Source: Papiliotrema nemorosa (Eukaryota; Basidiomycota; Tremellomycetes; Tremellales; Rhynchogastremaceae). From it: DNA of 64,000 bases. Positions 33,966-43,409 of this stretch are shown here, piece by piece. The notes below the pieces were generated by a model. That model saw nothing but the letters and a program-made list of their open reading frames with translations. It was not told where the DNA came from and searched no databases. The stretch lies in assembly GCA_032158125.1 (NCBI GenBank), contig JASKOT010000004.1:186001-250000 (forward strand), read 5' to 3'. The translations under genes were made by a program, and so were the position numbers. How positions within the stretch are numbered: the stretch's first letter is position 1; every line of letters begins with the position of its first letter.

Positions 33966-34450
33966 GATTCACAATCTCTTACCACATACCTTCGGCTCGT
34001 CGGACGCAATGAGCCAGTAGATTATGAAAAAATGCATTATTCATACTGGTCGCATAGATCGCCGTGGCAAGCTGTGCATCGACATCGGTGCTCAATCCTT
34101 TGATCCCCTCGATGCGTCGAGGAAACATTCGCTGATAGGCAGCGAGATTTTCGTGCATCTCATCATTGTCACTTCCGATCGAGCGCTAAAATTCCTTGCG
34201 GTTGTATGGCGTCGACGATCCCAGTGGACGACATGATTCCGAGCACCAACGAGCATTGCCAAAAACGACCTCGAGGTTTCAGAATGATCAGCGTCAGGGA
34301 TCACAACGACGTCGGTTGGTATCGGCTAAGTCGACATTTCCATCCTGACACCATTGTCACACGATGCTTTTTCGTCCATAGCCTTCATGGCCATTAGAGT
34401 TCAATACCTCTATACTAACCGTCTCTGCAGTAAACCAATAGGAAGGCAAA
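33966..34450. other. Intergenic, no gene seen
   Basis: About 485 bp after the Zn2Cys6 gene. No coding pattern on either strand. Confidence 0.4.
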
Positions 34451-34576
34451 TTTAGCTAAGTCAATCTTATTCTACGTCGTTGGCTACTCTGAGTCCTCAC
34501 CGGACCCTCGTCTAATTTCGACGAACTTCCTTTTGATTGATGCCGATCCAGGAGGGCATCAACCCGCGCTTCTGAC
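34451..34576 (+). mobile_element. Eroded 3' fragment of an LTR1 element
   Basis: The stretch from about CAATCTTATTCTACGTCGTTGG to the terminal CGCTTCTGACA at 34576 matches, with many substitutions, the last ~130 bp of the LTR1 copies at 36438, 38152 and 41435 (GATCTTATCCTACG, CTACTCTCAGTCC, AATCCAGGATAGGATCAACCC). It is more diverged than those copies and lacks the 5' part, so it is an older relic. Confidence 0.7.
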
Positions 34577-35057
34577 ACCAAAGACTCTTGTCTATCTTTA
34601 CAAACTGCCTTGTCAATTTGAGATCGACGCCACGCTTGGGACAATAACAGCATGCCAATTTCCCCCTTCCATGGGCCGTAAGTTTGTTCCGTTCTCTTTC
34701 CAAGAGGGCGAACACAACAGCAGATACTGTGTCGAAGCAATGAGTGTGGTCGCTGACAAGGTGGAGCGATGGCTTGAGGAGGAGCACGGGATGAGCTTCA
34801 CAGGAAATTCGAGGATGGGGGATGCAAGTGATTGCTGAGGGGTCGGACAAGGCCGAGCTAGAATGGCAAGTTGTGAAAGCGGCTGTTGGAGAGTTACCCG
34901 ACGTTGCAGGGGATCTGCGGGATGATACTACTGTCGAGATTGAGCGGGAGAGAGACTCCGTGGCGGTTCAAGCGATCGACCAGCCTTTTCCGCATATAAG
35001 TATCCATCATGCCATTTGATCATGCTAAACGGCCCGAGTGAGCTTCGTCTTCACCCT
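34577..35057 (+). other. Orphan coding-like stretch, no gene assigned
   Basis: Open frames on the plus strand give peptides with ordinary composition (RKFVPFSFQEGEHNSRYC, VADKVERWLEEEHGMSF, then in another frame ELEWQVVKAAVGELPDVAG). They could be the 3' remains of a gene cut off by the LTR relic just upstream, or chance. I found no start exon or domain. Confidence 0.3.
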
Positions 35058-36152
35058 TCACCAGATACCCAATTTGAAATGCCTAGCCCCACTGCGAGAC
35101 TCTGCCCACCAAGCCTGCGCTATCCTTTTAATCGCCTGTCGTTCTTCGCTGTGGCTCAAAAACCCTGATGCCTTGGACTCCTCCAACTCTTTGAACTTAG
35201 CTGACCCCAAATTGGCGGTGACTTTCCAATCGCGTTCGCTCTTCAGCGTATGGACCAGATGAACTTGAGCTTGAAGGTGATACGCCATTCCCTCACTTCC
35301 GAAAGGCGTTGGTGACTCAGAACGTGTGCTTTCCGGCGGGTCGTCATAACTATTCCACCAGACCTGAGGGATCTCGTACAGATGATCCCCAAACGACGGC
35401 TGGTTCTCCAAAACCATCGCCATACAACGCTGGGCGCTTGGTAGACGATCTCCGATTCCAAGCTCGGTGAAATCCAACACAGCTTTATGGTGCAGCGCCA
35501 ATACAGCACTGAGGAATTCGACCGTCTTGTGGGATACGCTCCACATCCCCACTCCGGCGTTGAAACCTCCGAAAGCGTCTTGAGCGGCGATGAGAATAGG
35601 TCGAGTCTGTAGATCTACCGGAGGAAGAATGTCGGAAATGGAGATCAGGGGATTGACAATGAACGTGTCGACATCGGTGTATCTTTACCGTCAGCGATGG
35701 GTCCGACCGCGGATAAAACTCGCTGTTCGAACTCACAGGATCCATCGAGAGCCATTGGGTTGTTCCAATTCGTCGAGTAGCGCATGCAACAATACAAAGA
35801 CCTTGTTCAACCAATCCGTCCCTTTCCGATCCTCGTCCAAATAATCATGCGAGACGAACTTGTATCTGTAGTCCCAGAGTTTCGCATAGCGTTGATGATT
35901 CTTGACGGATCCTTGAGCAAGCTCATAGTACTGATGCTTTGGGCTGTAAGTGTGATACTGCAGTATCGTGAATTCGGAAGAAAGAGTCGCGCCTGTGCCA
36001 AGGTTGCTAATTGAGTCGGAAGTTTGGCTAGGATGGAAACCTCGACTAGAACAGTGCAGAGTAAGGGCGACTCCGCCGACCAAAAGAAAGATCGCTATCA
36101 GTCGGTACGCCTGGGTTCTGGTTTGAGCCTGCTTGAGGGCCAGGGTGAACAT
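35058..36152 (-). CDS. GT34-family glycosyltransferase (GMA12/MNN10-like)
   Basis: Golgi type II membrane enzyme that adds galactose or mannose to glycans. Two exons joined by an intron at about 35681-35737. Start at 36152 (MFTLALKQAQTRTQAYRLIA) gives a short cytosolic tail and a signal anchor (LIAIFLLVGGVALTL). The catalytic part has SSEFTILQYHTYSP, NHQRYAKLWDYRYKFV, KVFVLLHALLDEL, the DxD motif in RWILYTDVDTFIVNP, and GGFNAGVGMW. The fold signature (family PF05637) is clear; the donor sugar is not. The frame is open further upstream to 36398 but that part lacks conservation. An LTR1 copy begins 286 bp upstream of the ATG. Confidence 0.8.
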
Positions 36153-36437
36153 GTTTCGACGACTTGTCGGACCCGTTCGATGCCTAAAGTTGCAGGGCCA
36201 TCCCCATATTGTACGATGGTTGCCCAAAAAAGTTCGAGACGTCGCGCAGTCTGCACAGCTTTCAGCCATTTGAAGTCCAGTCTTTGCCCCGCTATAGTGG
36301 GTAATCCAGTCATCCGGTGCACCATTTGGCCTTGTCCATATCTCCTCGACATGCTCATGCAACTTTCGACCCGGACGTTGCAACAGACAATGAACCATAC
36401 TAGCGAGAGTGCATTAGTCGGTTTCCGGATGACTCAT

Positions 36438-36983
36438 TGTCACGGGTGACACCGCGAGGTAGCCGATGACCAGCCTAGGGACAAGCGAAGATTGCCCAAA
36501 GATCGCCGACCAAGAACAAAATTTGGAAAAACTAGTCCGACGCAAAGACAATCCTTATTGTCTCCAAATTAACGGCAAAGTTTGGCAGCATCGTCTGAAA
36601 AGGGAACAAAAGGGATCCAAGGTTACTCGCGCAAGGTGCCTATTGTTCTCGGCGAACATTAAGGAACTTCAGCAACACAACAATAAGGTCGGATAGTGGA
36701 CGCATGGGTCTAGCAGAGAAAGAAGACGTCTGGACGAGGTATAAAGATGAGTCGTAAAAGATGATGGCTCCTTAGCAATCCTCGATTGGCAGTCATCCGT
36801 AGTTACTCACACTTAGTTTACTTTGCATACATTGTTGTCAAGTCCTTCAAACATTGCCGTAGTTAGTTGATCTTATCCTACGTCGTTGGCTACCCTCAGT
36901 CCCCAACGACCTTAGTCAATCTTTGGCGAACATCCTTTAGGTTTGGGCCAATCCAGGATAGGATCAACCCCACGCTTTTGACA
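36438..36983 (+). mobile_element. LTR1 copy a (solo LTR, 546 bp)
   Basis: Runs from TGTCACGGGTGACAC to CGCTTTTGACA and aligns along its length with LTR1 copies b and c. It keeps a TATAAA at 36740-36745 inside GAGGTATAAAGATGAG. Flanks (CTCAT and ATTTC) do not match, so no target duplication survives. It abuts an inverted LTR2 fragment on its right. The strand given is that of the TATA box. Confidence 0.85.
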
Positions 36984-37298
36984 ATTTCTCTGCTTTAGCT
37001 TGTTGTTATTGAGTCAATACAACACCATAACAGTGCTTTCTGCATCACTGCTCATTATCTACTTGTAGTCTTGCCCTCTTTCATCTGTAGTCTGCGCTAC
37101 TCTTGTCCTCTAGGCACTCTCATCTAAAACCTCTTCTGCCTTGCTCACTCTCAAAATAACTATCACTCAACCCTCGACAACTTAGGCGACTTAGTTACTG
37201 GTAACTAAGTTCACATATATCGTTGAGTACCTTCTCTATTTGTGCTAGATAAACTAGTCACGCGTTGAGCTGGTAAATAGTAGTGCCGCAACATGACA
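36984..37298 (-). mobile_element. Inverted, truncated LTR2 fragment
   Basis: The reverse complement starts TGTCATGTTGC at 37298 and follows LTR2 through CGCGTGACTAGTTTATC, GTACTCAACG and TGTTGTATTGACTCAATAAC, then stops where it meets LTR1 copy a. It covers about the first half of LTR2. It faces LTR2 copy a head to head across a 107-bp spacer. Confidence 0.85.
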
Positions 37299-37405
37299 AC
37301 AGGCAATACTCAGCAAGGTCATCTAAGTTTGGGTTTGGTCAAGACTCCTGAGTCATAAAAAGTAGGTTGGCAAATTAAATGACACATTGGGATTAGCCCT
37401 GCCGC

Positions 37406-37984
37406 TGTCACGTTGCTCCAATACTAGTCAGCAGCCCAACGCGTGACTAGTTTATCTAGTCTAGAAAGAGAAGGTACTCAACGAGATATGTGAACTTAGT
37501 TACCAGTGACTGAGTCGGCTAAGGCGCTGAGGGTTGAATGTATTTGCCGAGAGTGAGCGAGGCGGGAGGATTTGGACGAGAGTGGCTAGAAGACAAGAGA
37601 AGCGCAAGCTAGAGATGACAGAGGGCAAGACTACAAGTAGATAACAAGTAGTGATGCAGAAAGCACTGTCATAGTGTTGTATTGACTCAATAACAAGAAG
37701 CTAAGGAAACAATCAACCGCCTTTCCCTCCTACTTATATCTCACAGACCATGAACAAAGGGAATCCTTGGGCGCTGAATGATGACAAAGAGTTGAATGAT
37801 GTTCCACTTAACGCTCTGCCTTTCCTTGGGCATCTTCGGCAATAATCGGTTCTGCATTGAGAATCGTTGGGTAGCCATTGGAGTAGGCGATTTCAGCAAA
37901 ATAGGCAAAGCCGTCAGAGCCTCGGTCATATATGCTCCTCGGTTGGTGGCAAAAGTAAGTCATGTTGAGCTAGCTTTCATGACA
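37406..37984 (+). mobile_element. LTR2 copy a (solo LTR, 579 bp)
   Basis: Begins TGTCACGTTGCTCC and ends TTTCATGACA. It matches LTR2 copy b along its whole length. Flanking pentamers GCCGC and GCCAC differ at one base, a probable eroded 5-bp target duplication. Transcriptional direction is unknown; the strand shown is relative to copy b. Confidence 0.87.
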
Positions 37985-38037
37985 GCCACTTGAATTCACC
38001 CTGAGCAGTTGAGTTCAAAACCACCTTTCAAGACAAT

Positions 38038-38147
38038 TGTCATGAGGGCTATATATGCCGCTTGAATTCAACCTGGTCAGTTGAATTCAAAGCCTCCTTT
38101 TAAAAAGGCGGTCTTGATCAATGGTTAAGTGGCATGCCATTGTGACA
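38038..38147 (+). mobile_element. R3 element copy a (about 110 bp, LTR-like ends)
   Basis: Starts TGTCATGAGGGC and ends CCATTGTGACA, the same TGTCA/TGACA ends as LTR1 and LTR2. Inside are two TTGAATTCAA palindromes and a CCTTTTAAAAAGG near-palindrome. The second copy at 43302 is almost identical. The 53 bp just before it (37985-38037) look like a decayed partial copy of the same unit. Confidence 0.75.
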
Positions 38148-38151
38148 CATG

Positions 38152-38734
38152 TGTCAGGGGTGACACTTCAAGGTAGCCGAGGACCAGTCTAAGGACAAGC
38201 GAAGATCGCCGACAAACAAGAAACTTTGAAGAACTTAGGTTCTTTACTGATTCTTATTGTTTTGCCACCGCTTCTTATTGTTCTTGCCCGACGCAAGACC
38301 ATCCTTATTGTCTCCAAAATAACGGCGAAGTTCGGCACCATCGGCTGAAGAGGGAACAAAAAGGATCCAAAGTTATTTGCGCAAGAGTGCCTATTGTTTG
38401 TCTCGAACAATAGGGAACTTCGACGATACAACAATAAGGTCGGATAGTGGACGCATGGGTCGGGCAACGGAAGGAGTCTTTTGAATGAGGTATAAAGATG
38501 AGTCGTCGAAGATCAAGGATCCCCAGCGATCCTTGATTAGCAGTCACTGGTAGATACTCGTAGTTGATATCCTCGCATACATTGTCTTTTGATTTACTCG
38601 TACTTCGGTTGAGTTAGTTGATCTTATCCTACGTTGTTGGCTACTCTCAGTCCCCAACGACCTTCGACCAGTTTCAACAAACTTCCTTTAGGTTAGGGCC
38701 AATCCAGGATAGGATCAACCCCACGCTTCTGACA
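38152..38734 (+). mobile_element. LTR1 copy b (solo LTR, 583 bp) with perfect 5-bp target duplication
   Basis: Runs TGTCAGGGGTGACAC to CGCTTCTGACA and is flanked on both sides by ACATG (38147-38151 and 38735-38739). This is the mark of integrase-mediated insertion followed by LTR-LTR recombination. Carries TATAAAG at 38491-38497 as a likely promoter. A cluster of TATTGT words and inverted ACAATA words lies at 38250-38440. Confidence 0.92.
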
Positions 38735-39090
38735 ACATGACAAATAGCTCTTGTCCACTCTAGCTGATTTCTGGCCTGCAAGGCTCCTGCCTTGTTCAAG
38801 TTCACTACCTTGTCAAATTTGATTCACATCCTCAAAAATAATCTGGTTGGCTGGCAGCTGTAGTCACATGCTCCCTTGAGCACCCTTCCCTTTGCCTATG
38901 TAAACTAGCCAAGCATGGGGCTAACAGCTAGTAATGGAGCATTGTGACAGGAACACCTTGCATGAGTTGAATTGACAATGGTGAAGAATGCAAACCTACT
39001 ACTTTAAAGGTACATGTGACATATGACTCTACCAGACTGTATATGTGTTGCTGTGAATCTAGGATAAGCCTCTTCTGAGCCACATTGTTG

Positions 39091-39178
39091 GTCACTTTGT
39101 CCGAGTGGTTAAGGAGCTGAATTAGAAAGGAAGGTCTCAGTACCGTCAGGTGCACAGGTTCGAATCCTGTAGGTGATG
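39091..39178 (+). tRNA. tRNA-Ser (anticodon AGA), probably with a 7-nt intron
   Basis: Acceptor arms GTCACTT and AGGTGAT pair over seven positions (two G-U), discriminator G at 39178. D arm TCC/GGA with the A-box TGTCCGAGTGGTTAAGG; T arm ACAGG/CCTGT with the B-box GGTTCGAATCC; a long variable arm ACC-GTCA-GGT, as in tRNA-Ser. The anticodon loop reads TTAGAA. The 3' anticodon-stem strand pairs only if about seven bases (AGGAAGG) are removed after position 37, leaving one A-C mismatch next to the loop. It is therefore either an intron-containing gene or a recent pseudogene. It sits inside the LTR island, a usual neighbourhood for retroelement insertions. Confidence 0.72.
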
Positions 39179-39456
39179 CGGGTGTACAAGTGTGCTTTTT
39201 GGCTTTTGAAATTTCTCCCAGCTTGTTGAGTACCTATTTCTCTGCCTAGATAAGCTGGTCTTGCATTGGGCTGGTAACTATTAGGAAAGCATTGCGACAC
39301 AAAACTACCAAAATGCAAGAAGTGTCTGCTACGTTCACAAGCCAGATCTCCAAGATCGGAGCAAGAACTGGCTTCAAGGGGCTCAAGACCTGATCTTGGT
39401 CATACAGATGTCATGACGGTGTTTATAGCAAGGGTATTTCACCATGTGGCTTCATA

Positions 39457-40474
39457 CTAGCTCGAGTATCCGTTATCCACATAGTAATAAGTGCAGAGAT
39501 CGTCCCAGAGGGCTGAGAGAGGTACAGACTGCTCCCCATCATAAGCTTCAACGCTTGGATCCAGTAGCCATACCCTGCCATCAGTGCAGATCCATGAGAT
39601 CACAATAATTGCTTACTTTCTATCTGACAGTCCAAGGATTGTGTAGGCATAGTTTGGTTTCAGAACTGAAGTGGAATTAGGTGGGGTCTCCCAGATTCTA
39701 GGAGTGAACCACCACAACTGATGATCCACAAACATGTTGTCAATCAAATCCCCCTCTTGATATGCCATTAATTCGTTCCTTCCTTTTTTCCAGATGTCCA
39801 AGCCCGTGACAGCTCTGAATGCAGTCTCAATGCCCATAGCCTGTAAAGTCCCATCTGGATTGCAAGGGTACCCCACAATTTGCATTGCTGCAGCAATTGC
39901 ATTAGGCCACCTGAGGGATGAGCTTCAACTCATTGAGTGCCCTCTGAAATTGCTCACAAAGCTATCTCAGAGAAGTTAGTGTAAGTAAGTGAAGCAAGCG
40001 GCACATTAGCAACATAAACTTCACCCTTGTTGGGTTTATTGATGTTGATCTCCATGTGATCACCATTGAGCTTGATGCGTTTCAAGTCTAACCATGAATG
40101 ACGCGCAAAGGCAAGGGACTGTAAGACTGTCCCAAGATTCACACCAGATGGATTATCTGCCGGTCAATGCACTGCTGGGATGGCAGCCAGAGCATCAATT
40201 AGCAAGACTCACACCTTGATACCTGGACATCACGAGGAAGTACAACTCCTCTCTTCCCACTAGTCCATGGGCGTCCTTCCCACTGGTAACCAGTTGGCAG
40301 CAAACCAGAGCGTATTGAAGCACTGGCAGAGCTAGACATGGAGGCAGCTATCACTGAGCACAATTCTGGCTTCTTGGCTGCAGATTGCCACTGACAAGTT
40401 GTTGATGTACTGACAGATGACACCAAGGAGCTGTAGCTAGACAATGATATTGTAGCTATTCCAGTCAATTTCAC
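39457..40474 (-). CDS. Calpain-like cysteine-protease-related protein, model incomplete
   Basis: At least four exons can be chained on the minus strand: a Ser-rich first part ending GYQWEGRPW...GVVLPRDVQ; VNLGTVLQSLAFARHSWLDL...MEININKPNKGEVYVANVP; RALNELKLIPQ; WPNAIAAAMQIVGYP...TAFRAVTGLDIW...LIDNMFVDHQLWWFTPR...KPNYAYTILGLSDRK; and, after a 44-nt intron, VWLLDPSVEAYD...LSALWDDLCTYYYVDNGYSS. WPNAIAAAM, the HAYTVLG-like NYAYTILG and the W/LLDP segment resemble the calpain (C2) fold. The expected active His is Asn or Tyr in that loop and no catalytic GxCW motif was found, so it may be inactive or 5' incomplete. Codons look A/T-richer than the flanking genes. Confidence 0.45.
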
Positions 40475-41434
40475 AGAGTGAAGAGATCAGTTAGAGCAAA
40501 ATAGTGAAGACAAAGAAGACAGACTAGCAGGACTTGAGGTACTTGAGACAGCAGAAGAAGTTGAGGAAACTTGTGCTGGAGCCTCTCCTAATACCATCAA
40601 AGCTGTGAATTAGCGGCTGCCATCTACCAAACTAATGAACCAGAATTACCCTCCAGCACAATGAATAAAATCCAATACAAGCAGATCAATGTCATTGTCT
40701 TTGATGAGGGTGGATGCAAAAGGTTGACTGCGATTGATGCCAGAAACTCCTACTGTAATGCTAGAATATTTATGTGTTAGCACTGGTCTCCTGTTTGAAC
40801 AAAATTGTTTACCTGTTGTAAAAGGAGGGACAGTAAACCCTTTATTGAATTGCTTTGACAAAAAAAGTGATCCTTTGCATTATCAGTCCTTCCATGACTC
40901 AATATCAAAGGAAAGCAAATGTTTGGTACTTGAGCATCTTGCTTTCCTGTTTCAGTGTGATGAATCCTCCATACCGCAACCTCCTACAAGATAAACTCTA
41001 GCACCAAGTGTCATCATCTCTACCGTATCACAATGCTAAGTACAACCGCTGAGAAGACTTTGCCTCAAAGGATGATACTGAGCGCATTCTACTGAGAAGT
41101 CTGTCTGCAGAAGGATTTCATGGCAAGTTGGAGCAATAGCGTGATAGCCCATAAGTATTTAAGCCGATGCCTTGGCCAACAATGTTGACAAGGATCTTGA
41201 TATTAACATTTCCCATCTCTACTGTCTCATCATCTTTCTTGACTTGTCATCCTTCCAAGTTGCCACTCCTTCCCAACCTTGACCTTGGTCATCCTGTTGC
41301 TCTGCAACACGGCCAATCTACTGTCACCCAATTTGCAAGTACCCATTGAGTATTATCAACTCATCCTTCAAGCAAATCACTGCTATCCGCCAGCCCCTGT
41401 TTGATCGAGACAACCAGGGACAGGACCATAAAAC
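40475..41434. other. A/T-rich unassigned DNA, possible upstream exons of the calpain-like gene
   Basis: The minus strand has plausible coding pieces (VGVSGINRSQPFAST, LIKDNDIDLLVLDFIHCAGG at about 40640-40780; MMTLGARVYLVGGCG at about 41008) with candidate splice sites, but I could not chain them into one frame with confidence. The plus strand has a TATA-like AGTATTTAA near 41155. No repeat copy recognised. Confidence 0.35.
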
Positions 41435-42000
41435 TGTCAGGGGTGACACTGTGAGGCAGCCAACAACCAGCTTATGGACGAGCAAAGATTCCCGACAAAC
41501 AAGAAACTCCTAAGAAATTAGGTTCTTTACTGAATCTTATTGTTTCGCCACCGCTTCTTGTTGTTCTTGCCTGACGCAAGACTATCCTTATTGTCTCCAA
41601 AACAACAGCAAAGTTTGGCACCATCGGCTGATAAAAGAACAAAAGAAGGCTATTTGCGCAAGGGTGCCTATTGTTCGTGCCTATTATTTGTCCCAAACAA
41701 TAGGCAACTTTGGCGATGCAACAACAAGGTGGGATAGTGGACGCATGGGTTGGGCATAGAGAGGAGCCTTTTGGATGAGGTATCAAGATGAGTCGTTGAA
41801 GATCAAGGATCCTTAGCGATCCTTGATGAGCGGTCACTGTTAGTTACTTGCAGTTGATATTCTCGCATACATTGTCTTTTGTTTTCCTCATACTTTGCGT
41901 CGTTGGCTACGCTTAGTCCCCAAGGACCTTTGACTAGATTCAACGAACTTCCTTTAGGTCAGGGCCAATCCAGAATAGGATCAACTCCACGCTTCTGACA
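41435..42000 (+). mobile_element. LTR1 copy c (solo LTR, 566 bp)
   Basis: Runs TGTCAGGGGTGACACT to CGCTTCTGACA. AAAC occurs directly on both sides (41431-41434 and 42001-42004), compatible with a 5-bp AAAAC duplication that lost one A. The TATAAAG of copies a and b is here TATCAAG (near 41780), so its promoter is probably dead. It also has internal deletions relative to copy b. Confidence 0.9.
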
Positions 42001-42192
42001 AAACATATGCTTTGTGCACTCATCTCCCCTGCATACACATTGATGATTTTCACTTTGGTGTTTGCCAGCTCTGCATATCAAGATCTGAGATTCTACCTAC
42101 AGGCTCCCTCATAGACATACTGACATGTACACCAAAATAGTCTGTGGAAGATGCTGGAAGTAAATGACCATGAAAAGAGGTAAATATGCGAG
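42001..42192. other. Unassigned A/T-rich spacer
   Basis: 192 bp between LTR1 copy c and LTR2 copy b. No gene or repeat match seen; joined to 42792 onwards it would be the empty site into which LTR2 copy b inserted. Confidence 0.4.
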
Positions 42193-42786
42193 TGTCACAT
42201 TGCTCCACTACTAGTTACCAGCCCAACGCGTGACTAGTTTATCTGGCCTAGAAAGAGAAGGTACTCAACAATATATGTGAACTTAGTTATCAGCAACTAA
42301 GTCGCCTAAGTTGCTGAGGGTTGAGTGATGTTCGCCGAGAGTGAACGAGGCAGGAGGAGTTGGACGAGAGTGGCTAGAGGGCGAGAGGAGCGCAAGCCAG
42401 AGATGACAGAGGGCAAGACTACGAGTAGATAACGAGTAGTGATGCAGAAAGCACTGTTATAGTGTTGTATTGACTCAATAACAAGAAGCTAAAGAAAAGG
42501 AAATCCACCGTCTTCCTCCTAGTACTTATATCTCCCAGGTCATGAGCGAAGAGGTCCTTGGACGTTGAATGAGCGTCGGGTGATGACAAAGAGTTGAACA
42601 AGATTCCACCTATCGATCTACCTTTCCTTGGACTTCTTCGGCGATAATCGGTTTCTCAGCGAGAATCGTCGAGTAGTCGTTAGAGTAGGCAATTCCAGCG
42701 AAATAGGCGAAGTCGTTGAGGTCTCGGTCATATATCCTTGGTTGTTGGTGGCAAAAGTAACTCGCGTCGAGGTAGCCTTCATGACA
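42193..42786 (+). mobile_element. LTR2 copy b (solo LTR, 594 bp) with perfect 5-bp target duplication
   Basis: Begins TGTCACATTGCTCC and ends CTTCATGACA, flanked on both sides by GCGAG (42188-42192 and 42787-42791). It matches LTR2 copy a throughout and the inverted fragment at 36984-37298 over its first half. Confidence 0.92.
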
Positions 42787-43002
42787 GCGAGGAAGACAAA
42801 GTTGTTGTGACATGTCCGCAAGTGAACCATCCTCAGTGCAGCATGCCCTTAAAATGGAGATCAAAGGATAAAAATACCCACCATCTCTTGTGCAGAGATA
42901 TAATCAGGTGCTATATCATGCAACTGCTGTCAAATCCCACAGGAACCACTCTCCAATCAACTCCACCTCCTTCTCACTCTCCATATCTGCAATACATCTG
43001 CA

Positions 43003-43301
43003 ATGCCGTACACATCCACTTATTTCACTACTCCACCACAGTCACTGAGCAAGGCTGATCTTGATGCACCTTCTGTGAAGACACTTCTGCAGACTCAATT
43101 CTGTTTTGGTGGGAGCAGCAGCCAAGGTATGTTCTCATTGTTTTCAACCTGCTCAACCTGATGTTGGAACTAACCTTGCTCAGAGGTGCTGGAGGCTCTT
43201 TCAGCCAAGAACAAAGTATCTGCTAATCAGTGGAATCTCATGGCAGCTTTGTATTGTGACAAGCTGGAGTCAGAGCTGAGCAAAGCAGGAAAGGACATGA
43301 C
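43003..43301 (+). pseudogene. Unidentified gene fragment interrupted by an R3 element
   Basis: An ATG at 43003 opens MPYTSTYFTTPPQSLSKADL; after an intron (about 43133-43185, GTATGT...CTCAG) the frame continues EVLEALSAKNKVSANQWNLM to ELSKAGKDMT and runs straight into the R3 element at 43302, where it stops after a few codons. The clean splice and sensible composition suggest a real gene broken by the insertion. I do not recognise the protein. Confidence 0.5.
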
Positions 43302-43409
43302 TGTCATGAGGGCTATATATGCCGCTTGAATTCAACCTGGTCAGTTGAATTCAAAGCCTCCTTTTAAAGGCGGTCTTGATCAATGGTTAAGTGGCATGCC
43401 ATTGTGACA
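43302..43409 (+). mobile_element. R3 element copy b (108 bp, LTR-like ends)
   Basis: Nearly identical to the copy at 38038-38147, the main difference being TTTTAAA for TTTTAAAAA. Flanking pentamers ATGAC and ACTAG do not match, so no target duplication is kept. Confidence 0.78.

Noticed and set aside
36438..36983. Target duplication around LTR1 copy a
   Set aside because: Flanking pentamers CTCAT and ATTTC do not match; the right side is a truncated LTR2.
38152..42000. Reading LTR1 copies b and c as the two ends of one full retrotransposon
   Set aside because: Each copy has its own flanking duplication, there is no gag-pol between them, and a tRNA gene and a calpain-like gene lie inside.
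37400..43400. CRISPR-like or tandem-repeat array from the recurring TGTCA...TGACA ends
   Set aside because: Spacing is irregular and the units are LTR and mini-element termini, in a eukaryotic genome.
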